From: Chloromonas sp. AAM2
Lineage: Eukaryota; Chlorophyta; Chlorophyceae; Chlamydomonadales; Chlamydomonadaceae
DNA length: 10,367 nucleotides
Direction: 5' to 3'
NCBI GenBank assembly: GCA_004335635.1
Contig: QAXH01006377.1
Location: 22,150-32,516, forward strand
Part shown: positions 1-7,573 of the stretch, piece by piece
How the letters are laid out: each line of letters starts with the position of its first letter
Position numbering within the stretch: position 1 is the first letter of the stretch
Notes under the pieces: model-generated
What the model saw: only the letters and a program-made list of their open reading frames with translations
Database searches by the model: none
What the model was told of the DNA's origin: nothing
Position numbers and translations under genes: made by a program

Positions 1-39
1 GGCTTCTTGCGACGCCTTTTAGGATTTAAAAACCAATAG
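1..39 (+). CDS. Possible C-terminal end of an unidentified plus-strand gene (partial)
   Basis: Reading from base 1, the plus strand is open for twelve codons (GFLRRLLGFKNQ) and then stops at TAG 37-39. The mix of basic and hydrophobic residues would suit a protein C-terminus, and a plus-strand gene here would converge on recQ. Twelve codons cannot establish a gene, and the other two plus frames also close within the first 35 bases. The minus strand also has a short open frame running off the left edge, so orientation is not secure. No function can be offered. Confidence 0.25.
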   Translation, partial: GFLRRLLGFKNQ

Positions 40-234
40 AAATGAGTCAATTCTGATTCCAATTGCTTCACCCGGATTGCCAGTTAAAATTTTTGATTCA
101 AAGCATACCCATTATGGCATATAATCTGAACTTAGTGGTTTGTGTCGTAGTTTTTGATATGAATCCTGCGCACATCACGCTAATTGATGGTGATAATCGC
201 TACACATACGTTCTTATTGTTACGATTTTATTGC
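40..234. other. Intergenic region left of recQ
   Basis: AT-rich stretch between the left-edge remnant and the recQ stop codon. I searched both strands for a strong hairpin followed by a T-run, as expected for a terminator of recQ or of a converging gene, and saw none. The only plus-strand open frame (63-245) has an improbable amino-acid composition and runs into the recQ end, so I do not call it. No tRNA fold was recognised. Confidence 0.5.
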
Positions 235-2451
235 TCAACTCTTAGCTTCCAGGTACAGCTGTACCACCCGAAGCTCGTCATAAGAAACGGTTTCTTTGAG
301 CTCCTCAAAAACGGGTCGCAGCATTTCATGACCATGCTTTTCAAAAGCTTGCTGAACGTTCTGCAACTGAGATTTATCAAGTGCAGAAGCCTCAAGAATG
401 TTATCTGCAGTAACTGAATGCCCGGCCCTGATAAATTTTTGCAGATACCCAACCACCGTTCCTTTTTTGACACCAAGCTCAGCTGCGATTTCAGTGATCA
501 TTTTCCCATCTTTATACATCTGCCCAACTTGGTAGGGACGATTGTTCCTGTTTAGTGTTTTCTGTACGGTTTTACTTTTAGGTTGAGCCGATTTTGATCG
601 TTCTTTCAGTTCCTGTTCCTGGCAAAAGACCACAATCACTTCAAGAAATGCTTCGCCATACTTTTTAGACTTCGCCCGGCCTACCCCATGAATCTCCAAC
701 AAACTTTCCTTGCTTTGCGGATAATAATAGGCCATTTCAATAAGTGAGGTATCCGCAAAAATAATGTAAGGTGGAACTCCTTGCTTACGGGCTAATTGCA
801 TACGCTTTTCTTTCAGCAGCTTGAAGAGGTCCCGGTTGAAATCCAGCGATTCAATATCCGATTTAGATACTTTGGTTCGCTCTTGCTGCGCGGGTTCTTC
901 AATTACACCAAATACCTCCTGATTTCCTTTCAGGATTTCGACAGCTTTGGGCGTGAGTTTTAAACTTTTATGCTCAAACTCCCGCACAATGATATCTTGC
1001 TTCATCAGCTCCCGATAGATTTGCTTCCACTCAGGCCGTCTCAGGTCTTTCCCAATCCCATAGGTCGAAAGTTGATCGTGATTGAACTTCAATACAGCTT
1101 TTCGGCGTGAACCTAGAAGGACATTCAGAATGTGGTTGTAGCCAAATCGTTGTTCAGTTCGTGCCATAGTGGATAAGAATTTCTGAACGGGAACCGTGAT
1201 ATTTTCCCGCTCCGGAGTATCCCCCGTGCAGAAATCGCACATCCCGCAGTTTTGTTCATTAAAATGCTCCCCAAAATATCCCAGCAGCTTAATTCGTCGG
1301 CACTGATGGGCTTCCACAAAATCCATCAGCTTTTGAAGATGCTCTTCCGCAATTCTTCGTTCTTCCGCATCTTGTTTTTGATTAATGAAATATCGGATTT
1401 TCCCGGCATCACTATAACTAAACAGAAACAAGCAATCCGACTGCAGTCCATCCCGCCCGGCACGGCCAATTTGCTGATAATACGATTCAATATTCTTTGG
1501 CATATCGTGATGAACCACGAATCGAACATCAGGCTTATCAATGCCCATCCCAAAAGCAATGGTCGCCACAATGATATCCACTTCATCCCGAATAAATGCA
1601 TTTTGATTCTCGGTGCGTATGGCTTCTCCAAGTCCTGCGTGATAAGGAAGAGCGTTAAATCCGTTGGCATTCAGATTCTGCGTTAGCTCTTCCACCTGAT
1701 TTCGTGAGAAACAATAAATAATACCGGATTCCCCTTCATGCCGGTGTAAAAAATTGACTACCTGCTGTAAAGGATTGCTTTTGGTGACTACATCCAGATA
1801 CAAATTCTTACGATTAAAGCTGGCCACAAAAGTATTGGCATCAGCAAGCCCCAGCGAATTCGCGATATCTTTTTGTACACGTGGAGTAGCGGTGGCGGTC
1901 AAACCGAGAGTAACCGCGTTTTCAAACTTTTCTGTTACATTCGAAAGCTGCCGATATTCAGGACGAAAATCATGACCCCATTCCGAAATACAATGCGCTT
2001 CGTCAATCGCAATGCATTCTACGTTCAGCCCCGAAAGTAAATTCAGCACATTTCTTTTTAACAAGGTTTCCGGCGCCAGATACAGTAAATCGAGTTTATT
2101 TCTGCGGATTTGGTCTAGCGTAGCTTGATATTCCTGCGGCGAAAGTGAGCTATTCAAATACGAAGCCGAAACCCCATACGCGATAAGCTGGTCCACCTGA
2201 TCTTTCATGAGCGAAATAAGAGGTGAAACTACGATCGTCAATCCCTCAAAAAGAAGCGCTGGAATCTGGTAGCACAATGACTTCCCCCCGCCCGTGGGCA
2301 TAATAGCCAGCGTATCTTGCTTTTGAAGTACGTTTTGGATGATGTCTTTCTGCAGCGACCGGAATTCCTCGAAACCGAAGGTGTCATGAAGTACGTGTTC
2401 TGCTTGTTGGATATCCGGCATATTGGAACTAATAGTTTCTGAATTTTGCAT
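235..2451 (-). CDS. recQ: ATP-dependent DNA helicase RecQ with C-terminal HTH extension
   Basis: A 738-residue superfamily 2 helicase that unwinds DNA 3'-to-5' in recombination and fork repair. Seen in the protein: motif I TGGGKS (53-58), motif Ia SPLISLMKDQ (76-85), DEAH box (150-153) followed by the RecQ aromatic-rich loop (154-166), motif III TATAT (185-189), motif V around AFGMGIDKP (299-307) and motif VI QQIGRAGRDG (326-335). The zinc site is formed by C384, C402, C405 and C408. A winged-helix region follows (about 410-520), then an HRDC domain (about 535-612), a basic linker, and a C-terminal helix-turn-helix block (about 636-735, with VGQMYKDGKMITEIAAELGV). E. coli RecQ is about 610 residues; the longer form with an HTH tail is common in Bacteroidota and Firmicutes. 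Met1 is the first in-frame start and has only a weak purine-rich stretch upstream. Met11 is a possible alternative with no better ribosome site. The gene lies 321 bp after the kinase gene, so it probably has its own promoter. All key residues are intact. Confidence 0.97.
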   Translation of the reverse strand: MQNSETISSNMPDIQQAEHVLHDTFGFEEFRSLQKDIIQNVLQKQDTLAIMPTGGGKSLCYQIPALLFEGLTIVVSPLISLMKDQVDQLIAYGVSASYLNSSLSPQEYQATLDQIRRNKLDLLYLAPETLLKRNVLNLLSGLNVECIAIDEAHCISEWGHDFRPEYRQLSNVTEKFENAVTLGLTATATPRVQKDIANSLGLADANTFVASFNRKNLYLDVVTKSNPLQQVVNFLHRHEGESGIIYCFSRNQVEELTQNLNANGFNALPYHAGLGEAIRTENQNAFIRDEVDIIVATIAFGMGIDKPDVRFVVHHDMPKNIESYYQQIGRAGRDGLQSDCLFLFSYSDAGKIRYFINQKQDAEERRIAEEHLQKLMDFVEAHQCRRIKLLGYFGEHFNEQNCGMCDFCTGDTPERENITVPVQKFLSTMARTEQRFGYNHILNVLLGSRRKAVLKFNHDQLSTYGIGKDLRRPEWKQIYRELMKQDIIVREFEHKSLKLTPKAVEILKGNQEVFGVIEEPAQQERTKVSKSDIESLDFNRDLFKLLKEKRMQLARKQGVPPYIIFADTSLIEMAYYYPQSKESLLEIHGVGRAKSKKYGEAFLEVIVVFCQEQELKERSKSAQPKSKTVQKTLNRNNRPYQVGQMYKDGKMITEIAAELGVKKGTVVGYLQKFIRAGHSVTADNILEASALDKSQLQNVQQAFEKHGHEMLRPVFEELKETVSYDELRVVQLYLEAKS

Positions 2452-2772
2452 GGTCTTTTTCTAAGGTAAGAGCAATGAAAACCGAATTCCTTACAAATTT
2501 TTTTTGAAAATAAGTACATCGGCTCTCCAGAGTTGAAAATAAATAGCGTAGGGCGGACAGCTTATTCGCCCAGGACTGAAAAGACAAGATTGTTTAAGAC
2601 AATAATGGACGGAAAAGCTGCCCTTCCTATTGGCTACTTAATAAATTTCCTTCTACTCGTTCCGGAATTTTTTTTGAAAGATAACCCAATAAATCAGCGA
2701 GCATCAGCGCCTTACTCAGCGAGAAAAAGTTTAAATTCAGCGATCAACCGCTAAATCTGCGTCATCCGCGTT
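2452..2772. other. Intergenic region between the ABC1 kinase gene and recQ
   Basis: This 321-bp gap should hold the recQ promoter (minus strand), but I could not find a clean TAnnTTTG box with a spaced upstream TTG. The nearest match, TACCTTAG on the minus strand just before recQ, has one mismatch and poor spacing. The string ATTTTTTTTGAAA occurs twice (2497-2509 and 2667-2679), which could be chance in AT-rich DNA. The right end (2691-2775) holds degenerate short repeats, listed separately. A 73-codon plus-strand frame (2533-2754) crosses the repeats and is not called. Confidence 0.6.
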
Positions 2773-2775
2773 CTA
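2691..2775. repeat. Degenerate intergenic repeat cluster (TCAGCG / TCTGCG / TCCGCG units)
   Basis: The hexamer TCAGCG occurs four times (2694, 2704, 2716, 2737), followed by the related TCTGCG (2756) and TCCGCG (2765), all on the plus strand. The last unit touches the stop codon of the kinase gene (2773-2775). On the other strand this reads as the GCGGAT..GCAGATT..GCGCTGATTT type of phrase that I recall as dispersed intergenic filler in Bacteroidota genomes. The repetition is directly visible. Its dispersal through the genome is recalled, not tested here. Confidence 0.55.
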
Positions 2776-4110
2776 TTTGGATACCTCCACCAACTCCCCA
2801 AAATCCACATCCAGCATCTCGCTTAGAATGGATTTACTTTTTGTGGTGTTGATATGCGCTCCCATTTTCATCAATAGATTATAGAGTCCCAGGTGCACGC
2901 GGGTGGTATATAAAAAATGCTGGCTGCCTCGTGGCTCATTGCCGATGGGCGCATCTTTGGTGAAGTATTTGATGGTGTTTCGGAATTCTTCATCCCCGAA
3001 GTCAAAAACTTCATGCTTGTAAGGCTCTGCGAACGTCATGCCATAATTGCGGGCAAAGTTGAAATAGCGTTCTTCATTCTCTTGGTTTTCTGCATCTGGA
3101 TTGATGACTTTCAGTTTTGCATAAAGGTCCCGAATTGCTTGCTCGTCATCATCTAAATGGGTGGGGAGCAAACGGAGGTAATCCATGAAAAATGCACGAG
3201 GGAATTTTTTCACGCACCCAAAATCGATGACGCCCAATTTGCCATCATAGGTAAAAAGAAAGTTTCCAGGATGCGTATCGGCGTGAACATAGTCCATGTC
3301 CTGAATTTGTTCGTGGAAGAAATCCCAGAGCAGTTGACCAAAATGATCGCGTTTTTCTTGAGTAGGTTCCTCTTTTAGAAATTCTCCCAAATGTCGTCCT
3401 TCCAAATAAGTCATGCAAAGCACCTTGTCAGTAGAATATTCTTCAATCCAATTGGGAATAGCTATATTCAATCCGCCAAAACGCTCCCGAAATAAGTCAA
3501 TTTGTTTTCCCTCCTGAATATAATCGGTTTCGTCGAGAAGCGTTTGTTTTACCTCATCAAAATACGGATCGATATCAGCGCCTTTTTTCACAATTCGTTT
3601 TACGAGGATTTTCGCCAATCCCAGATCTGAATCAATGGTCTCTCGTACATTAGGGTACTGAATTTTGATTGCCACTTTTCGCCCATCCTTCAATTCCGCT
3701 TTATGAACCTGTCCTATAGATGCGGCTGCAAAAGCTTCCGATTCAAAACTTGCAAAAATCCGTTCAGGATAATCGCCCAGTTCTCTCTTTATGATAGATC
3801 GTACCAGGGCTTTATTTATGGGAGGAACCGAATACTGAGCCTGAGTCATAACCTCGGCAAACTCCTCAGGCAGAAAACCCTGGTCCATGCTCATGCCCTG
3901 CGCGATTTTAAGTGCCGTTCCACGAAGGTTAGTGAATTCCTTAAATACTTCTTTAGCATTTTCAGAATGGAAATTAGCATCTGAGTCTCCATTGGATTTA
4001 CCTGTCTTTTTTTTGAGATATCGCTTGGCATAGTTAGTACCCACTTTGATACCAGTCTTTGCAATTCGGCTGCCACGTTCAAATTTTGATGATGGAAAAT
4101 CGTTACTCAT
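2773..4110 (-). CDS. ABC1/AarF/UbiB-family atypical kinase
   Basis: A 445-residue member of the ABC1 (ADCK/COQ8/UbiB) protein-kinase-like family, whose members support isoprenoid quinone synthesis or lipid homeostasis, usually as ATPases. Numbered from the chosen start: the family KxGQ motif appears as KIAQ (68-71), with alanine in place of glycine. The alanine-rich loop AAASIGQVH lies at 128-136, VAIK with the nucleotide-binding lysine K149 at 146-149, and the LDETDY segment at 192-197. The catalytic loop HADTHPGNF is at 276-284 and the metal-binding DFG at 296-298. E. coli UbiB is about 100 residues longer and ends in membrane helices; none is visible here, so this form is probably soluble or peripheral. 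The ATG at 4110 is preferred over the in-frame ATG at 4164, because the extra 18 codons are translated from an AT-rich inverted repeat and have no family resemblance. It is probably co-transcribed with the upstream TetR-fold gene (67-bp gap). The substrate is unknown; a Bacteroidota host would be expected to use menaquinone, so a ubiquinone role is unlikely. Confidence 0.92.
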   Translation of the reverse strand: MSNDFPSSKFERGSRIAKTGIKVGTNYAKRYLKKKTGKSNGDSDANFHSENAKEVFKEFTNLRGTALKIAQGMSMDQGFLPEEFAEVMTQAQYSVPPINKALVRSIIKRELGDYPERIFASFESEAFAAASIGQVHKAELKDGRKVAIKIQYPNVRETIDSDLGLAKILVKRIVKKGADIDPYFDEVKQTLLDETDYIQEGKQIDLFRERFGGLNIAIPNWIEEYSTDKVLCMTYLEGRHLGEFLKEEPTQEKRDHFGQLLWDFFHEQIQDMDYVHADTHPGNFLFTYDGKLGVIDFGCVKKFPRAFFMDYLRLLPTHLDDDEQAIRDLYAKLKVINPDAENQENEERYFNFARNYGMTFAEPYKHEVFDFGDEEFRNTIKYFTKDAPIGNEPRGSQHFLYTTRVHLGLYNLLMKMGAHINTTKSKSILSEMLDVDFGELVEVSK

Positions 4111-4126
4111 TTGGAATATTGAATTA

Positions 4127-4160
4127 TGAATGTTAAATGAATCTAGCCATTTAACATTCA
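4127..4160. repeat. Perfect 13-bp inverted repeat between the TetR-fold and kinase genes
   Basis: TGAATGTTAAATG (4127-4139) is exactly complementary to CATTTAACATTCA (4148-4160), with the 8-nt loop AATCTAGC. Related ATGTTRA-like units continue to about 4172, so the gap is built from short AT-rich near-repeats. In the minus-strand transcript the hairpin lies 16 nt upstream of the preferred kinase start codon. It could stabilise mRNA or attenuate read-through. It lacks the GC stem and U-run of an intrinsic terminator, so I do not call it one. Confidence 0.8.
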
Positions 4161-4177
4161 ACATTTAGCATTTAAAA

Positions 4178-4927
4178 TTAATCAGAACTGTTATCGGTCT
4201 CGTATTCTTCTTCGTCCTCGATGTCAATTTCAACCTCTTCATCCGGCATATCATCAAACCAACTGGAAATCCAATCATTAAAATCTTCCACTTGTTTATT
4301 GAAGCCAAACGCACTGAAGGAATACTTAGCAAGGTCGAATCCTTTATCTACAATTTTAGAATAGACGAGCTCTTCGATAAACCCGGTAATTTTATCTGTC
4401 AGGGCAAATGTTCGTTCTCGGTTTTCGCTGTCATCCTCTACCCAAAATTTGATCAGAAAAAGAAATTGTGTTTTCAGGGAAGCGTAGAACCAATCACCGA
4501 TAAAAAAACCGGCGCTGGTAGCAATGTTTTTATCTGTAGTGAAGAATTCTTTAAAGAGTAATTTAATTTCCTGCTGAAATTCACTATCGGAAGAACAGGT
4601 CCATTCGAATTTCTGAAACGTATTTTCCACAAATTCCCGGCGCTCATCCATCATATCGAATAAAGTGAATGCGAAATTGGATAGTTTTTCGCTGATGGAA
4701 TAAGTGTCAAAGTCTTCGATCTCGCTAATCATCGCCCGGTATCGGATTACTAAAGACGGATAGTAGAATTTAAGAATGGCATTCTTATTTGGGAAAAGGG
4801 TATAAATCTCAGAGGCGGTTTTGCCGGTTTTCTTTGTGAGATTCGGGATAGAAAAATTGTCTTCTATATATAGGTCTATCGCAGCTTCGGTGAGCTCGAT
4901 TTTTGTGTTGAGTTTTTCAGTATCCAT
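4178..4927 (-). CDS. TetR/AcrR-fold protein with acidic C-terminal tail
   Basis: A 249-residue, mostly helical protein. Residues 11-58 match the TetR N-terminal DNA-binding fold: a first helix (LTEAAIDLYIEDN), then SIPNLTKKTGKTASEIYTLFP at 26-46 as the helix-turn-helix, then NKNAILKFYY, corresponding to the usual (F)P(S/N)K-x-x-(L/I)L pattern. The rest (about 75-215) is a divergent helical domain with aromatic-rich stretches such as FFIGDWFYAS, plausibly a ligand- or dimer-binding region. The last 25 residues hold 15 Asp/Glu, unusual for a simple repressor. The gene is followed after 67 bp by the ABC1 kinase on the same strand, and it is divergent from yhhQ across 120 bp, so it could regulate either or itself. 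An alternative is a COQ9-like role (COQ9 has a TetR fold and works with COQ8), which is inference only. The fold call is fairly secure; the function is not. Confidence 0.8.
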   Translation of the reverse strand: MDTEKLNTKIELTEAAIDLYIEDNFSIPNLTKKTGKTASEIYTLFPNKNAILKFYYPSLVIRYRAMISEIEDFDTYSISEKLSNFAFTLFDMMDERREFVENTFQKFEWTCSSDSEFQQEIKLLFKEFFTTDKNIATSAGFFIGDWFYASLKTQFLFLIKFWVEDDSENRERTFALTDKITGFIEELVYSKIVDKGFDLAKYSFSAFGFNKQVEDFNDWISSWFDDMPDEEVEIDIEDEEEYETDNSSD

Positions 4928-4953
4928 ATTCTTTTATTATTTCAATAGTAAAA

Positions 4954-4961
4954 CGAATGTA
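4954..4961 (-). promoter_or_regulatory. Possible -7 element for the TetR-fold/kinase operon
   Basis: On the minus strand this reads TACATTCG, one mismatch from the Bacteroidota TAnnTTTG consensus, 26 bases upstream of the TetR-fold start codon. No TTG could be placed at the expected -33 distance, so this is a weak candidate chosen mainly by position. Confidence 0.25.
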
Positions 4962-5014
4962 AAAAGCTTTCAGTTCGTTGGTACGTTATAAATTATAAAT
5001 TTGTTTTGATTGAT

Positions 5015-5022
5015 TACTTTTG
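5015..5022 (+). promoter_or_regulatory. Bacteroidota-type -7 element upstream of yhhQ
   Basis: TACTTTTG matches TAnnTTTG exactly and ends 25 bases before the yhhQ ATG, implying a short leader of about 18-20 nt. A clear -33 TTG at 19-23 bases upstream is not visible; the closest TTTG is only 11 bases away. No operator palindrome or preQ1 riboswitch-like structure is apparent in the very short leader. Confidence 0.5.
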
Positions 5023-5047
5023 ACGGACTCAAAACCCGGATCCCCAC

Positions 5048-5815
5048 ATGAAAAAAAACAGGCCATCACTTGACAAACGTGACGCATTATTCTTATCCCT
5101 TGCCGGGGTATTTTTAACATCCCTTGTTTTAGGTAATGTGATAGGAACAACAAAATTTGTAACACTTTTCAGTATAGAACTTCCTGATTGGTTAAGGTCT
5201 GTTACACCAACTATAGTACGTGACGAGTCAATTTACACGATGAGTGTACCCGTTGGAGTGTTAGCCTACCCATTCACATTTCTTGCCACCGATTTGATAT
5301 CAGAATTATTTGGTAGAAAAAAGGCACAACTTATGGTTTGGGTTGGCTTTTTTATGAATTTTTTCATGCTGTTTTTGATGTCGGTTGGCCATTGGTTGCC
5401 GAACACGGGTGGGGTTAGTGGAGGTATTCAATTGTTTGAGGGGGTTTATGAATTTATGGTTGGAAACACGATTGCAAGTATGATAGCCTATTTAACGGCA
5501 CAAACGGTTGATGTTCGTTTGTTTCATTTTTGGAAAAATCTTACAGGTGGAAAGCATTTATGGCTAAGAAATAATGCATCTACTATGTTTAGCCAACTTG
5601 TAGATTCTACAGCTATTTTATCCATTTTATATATGGCGGGGAACCTGGGAAATAACGTTAACTCAGTAGCCACGCTCATTATCCTGATTCTTAATTCGTA
5701 TTTGTTTAAATTTTTCTTTGCACTTTTTGATACACCTCTCTTTTATTTGGGAGTTAGGTTTCTTAAAGACTATGATGAAGACCCCTCAGGGCATTCATTA
5801 TACGAATCTGAATAG
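5048..5815 (+). CDS. yhhQ: Queuosine precursor transporter (VUT/YhhQ family)
   Basis: A 255-residue integral membrane protein of the VUT (formerly DUF165) family. E. coli YhhQ imports the queuosine precursors preQ0/preQ1, which are needed to modify position 34 of GUN-anticodon tRNAs. Hydrophobic segments are visible at about 13-33, 65-84, 95-115, 138-152, 183-200, 206-225 and 227-239. Family signatures: TDLISELFGRKKA (81-93), AQTVDVRLFHFWK (151-163) and LRNNASTMFSQLVDS (173-187). A polar insert at about 42-63 makes it somewhat longer than E. coli YhhQ (about 220 residues). The C-terminus is acidic and probably cytoplasmic. It starts at the first ATG after a consensus -7 box, without a Shine-Dalgarno sequence. 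It stands alone, divergent from the TetR-fold gene, with the rrn promoter starting about 45 bp downstream. The family call is secure; the exact precursor transported is inferred. Confidence 0.92.
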   Translation: MKKNRPSLDKRDALFLSLAGVFLTSLVLGNVIGTTKFVTLFSIELPDWLRSVTPTIVRDESIYTMSVPVGVLAYPFTFLATDLISELFGRKKAQLMVWVGFFMNFFMLFLMSVGHWLPNTGGVSGGIQLFEGVYEFMVGNTIASMIAYLTAQTVDVRLFHFWKNLTGGKHLWLRNNASTMFSQLVDSTAILSILYMAGNLGNNVNSVATLIILILNSYLFKFFFALFDTPLFYLGVRFLKDYDEDPSGHSLYESE

Positions 5816-5859
5816 CACAGGAGAATTGGTAAAAAGAAGGAAATTTATTTCAAAAAACA

Positions 5860-5892
5860 TTTGCACTGAATAGGGTTTTGCCCCTATCTTTG
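5860..5892 (+). promoter_or_regulatory. rRNA operon promoter (-33 TTTG, -7 TATCTTTG)
   Basis: TTTG at 5860-5863 and TATCTTTG at 5885-5892 are separated by 21 bases, an exact fit to the Bacteroidota primary sigma-factor promoter (TTG, about 20 bases, TAnnTTTG). A start point near 5898-5900 would give a leader of about 200 nt before the 16S. The spacer carries a 6-bp inverted repeat, ATAGGG (5870-5875) and CCCTAT (5882-5887), whose right arm overlaps the -7 box. No second promoter with this consensus was found between here and the 16S. Confidence 0.85.
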
Positions 5893-5964
5893 TAATCCTT
5901 TCAAGAAAACGAAAATCGCTGGCCAAACAGAAGTTTAGTCAGCATTTTTTTTCTCTGAAAGTTA

Positions 5965-5980
5965 GTTCTTAGACATATTG
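5965..5980 (+). promoter_or_regulatory. boxA-like antitermination sequence in the rrn leader
   Basis: GTTCTTAGACATATTG matches the later copy GTTCTTTGACATAATG (8168-8183) at 14 of 16 positions and resembles E. coli boxA (GCTCTTTAACA). It lies immediately upstream of the 16S processing stem, the usual place for a Nus-factor loading site in rRNA operons. The assignment rests on the repeated motif and its position. Confidence 0.6.
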
Positions 5981-6008
5981 AAGTATAGATCAGATTGTTT
6001 GTGCGAGC
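5981..6008 (+). other. 16S rRNA processing stem, 5' arm
   Basis: Bases 5981-6001 pair without interruption with 7701-7681 downstream of the 16S (21 bp, one G-U). CGAGC (6004-6008) then pairs with GCTCG (7673-7677) after a small internal irregularity. Such a helix brings the two ends of the 16S precursor together and is the known kind of RNase III substrate. Confidence 0.85.
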
Positions 6009-6100
6009 GAGAGCTTGTTCAATTTCTTGATGCAAATTTTTTGCATTTGATAATGACCAAGAGCGTAGGGTCGGCTCACAGAGTATATATAGAAGTATTT

Positions 6101-6412
6101 ACAATGGAGAGTTTGATCCTGGCTCAGGACGAACGCTGGCGGCGGGCTTAACACATGCAAGTCGAAGGAGAAGGGAGGTGCTTGCACTTCCTGGAGACTG
6201 GCGGACGGGTGAGTAACGCGTAGATAACCTGCCTATACCTGGGGGATAACGTTTCGAAAGGGGCGCTAATACCGCATAATGCAGCGGGGCCGCATGGCCA
6301 CAGTTGTTAAAGGTTTCGGCCGGGTATAGAGGGGTCTGCGTGCTATTAGTTAGTTGGTGAGGTAACGGCTCACCAAGGCGATGATAGCTAGGGGGTCTGA
6401 GAGGATGATCCC

Positions 6413-6461
<49 letters not shown>

Positions 6462-6594
6462 AGGAATCTTGCGCAATGGGCGAAAGCCTGACGCAGCCAC
6501 GCCGCGTGCCGGAAGACGGCCCTATGGGTTGTAAACGGCTTTTGAATGGGAAGAACGCCCGGGGTTAGCCCTGGGGTGACGGTACCATTTGAAT

Positions 6595-6649
<55 letters not shown>

Positions 6650-6998
6650 GTCCGGAATCATTGGGTGTAAAGGGTGCGTAGGCGGGAGCCTAAGTCTGTG
6701 GTGAAATCTTGCCGCTTAACGGTAAAATGGCCATGGATACTGGGTTTCTTGAGTACAGAAGAGGCCGGTGGAATTCGTAGTGTAGCGGTGAAATGCATAG
6801 ATATTACGAAGAACACCAGTGGCGAAGGCGGCCGGCTGGGCTGTAACTGACGCTGAGGCACGAAAGCGTGGGGAGCGAACAGGATTAGATACCCTGGTAG
6901 TCCACGCTGTAAACGATGTATGCTAGTTGTTGGCCTGCGAGGGTCAGTGACGCAGTTAACGCAGTAAGCATACCACCTGGGGAGTACGTCGGCAACGA

Positions 6999-7068
<70 letters not shown>

Positions 7069-7135
7069 GGAACCTTACCTGGGCTAAATCCACAGTGTTA
7101 CCTCCCGAAAAGGAGGGTCCCTTCGGGGCACTATG

Positions 7136-7210
<75 letters not shown>

Positions 7211-7267
7211 GGTTAGTTACCAGCACGTAATGGTGGGGACTCTAGCCAGACTGCCTACGCAAGTAGT

Positions 7268-7302
<35 letters not shown>

Positions 7303-7389
7303 CTTACGTCCAGGGCTGCACACGTGCTACAATGGATGGTACAATGGGTAGCCACTGCGCGAGCAGGAGCAAATCCACAAAGCCATTCT

Positions 7390-7426
<37 letters not shown>

Positions 7427-7459
7427 GTGGAATCGCTAGTAATCGCGTATCAGCAATGA

Positions 7460-7501
<42 letters not shown>

Positions 7502-7573
7502 AGCGATGGAAGTCAGGAGTACCTGACCTCGCCCCGGTAAGGGGTGCGTAGGGTAAGCCTGGTAACTGGCGCT

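Larger units (their letters stand above)
5893..6100 (+). other. rRNA operon leader
   Basis: This is the transcribed region between the promoter and mature 16S. In order it holds an 8-T run (5945-5952), a boxA-like sequence (5965-5980) and the 5' arm of the 16S processing stem (5981-6008). A small hairpin ATGCAAA-TTT-TTTGCAT (6030-6046) follows. AGCGTAG (6062-6068) is complementary to CTACGCT at 7662-7668 after the 16S. No open reading frame here is credible. Confidence 0.8.

Noticed and set aside
63..245. 60-codon plus-strand frame left of recQ
   Set aside because: It overlaps the recQ end, lacks a ribosome site and has no recognisable features.
1252..1686. 144-codon plus-strand frame antisense to recQ, and other antisense frames inside recQ and the kinase gene
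   Set aside because: They overlap clearly functional helicase and kinase domains on the other strand and resemble no protein family.
2533..2754. 73-codon plus-strand frame in the gap between the kinase gene and recQ
   Set aside because: It runs through the degenerate repeats and lacks promoter support; the hydrophobic stretch alone is not convincing.
4127..4160. Intrinsic terminator between the TetR-fold and kinase genes
   Set aside because: The stem is AT-rich and not followed by a U-run in the minus-strand transcript.
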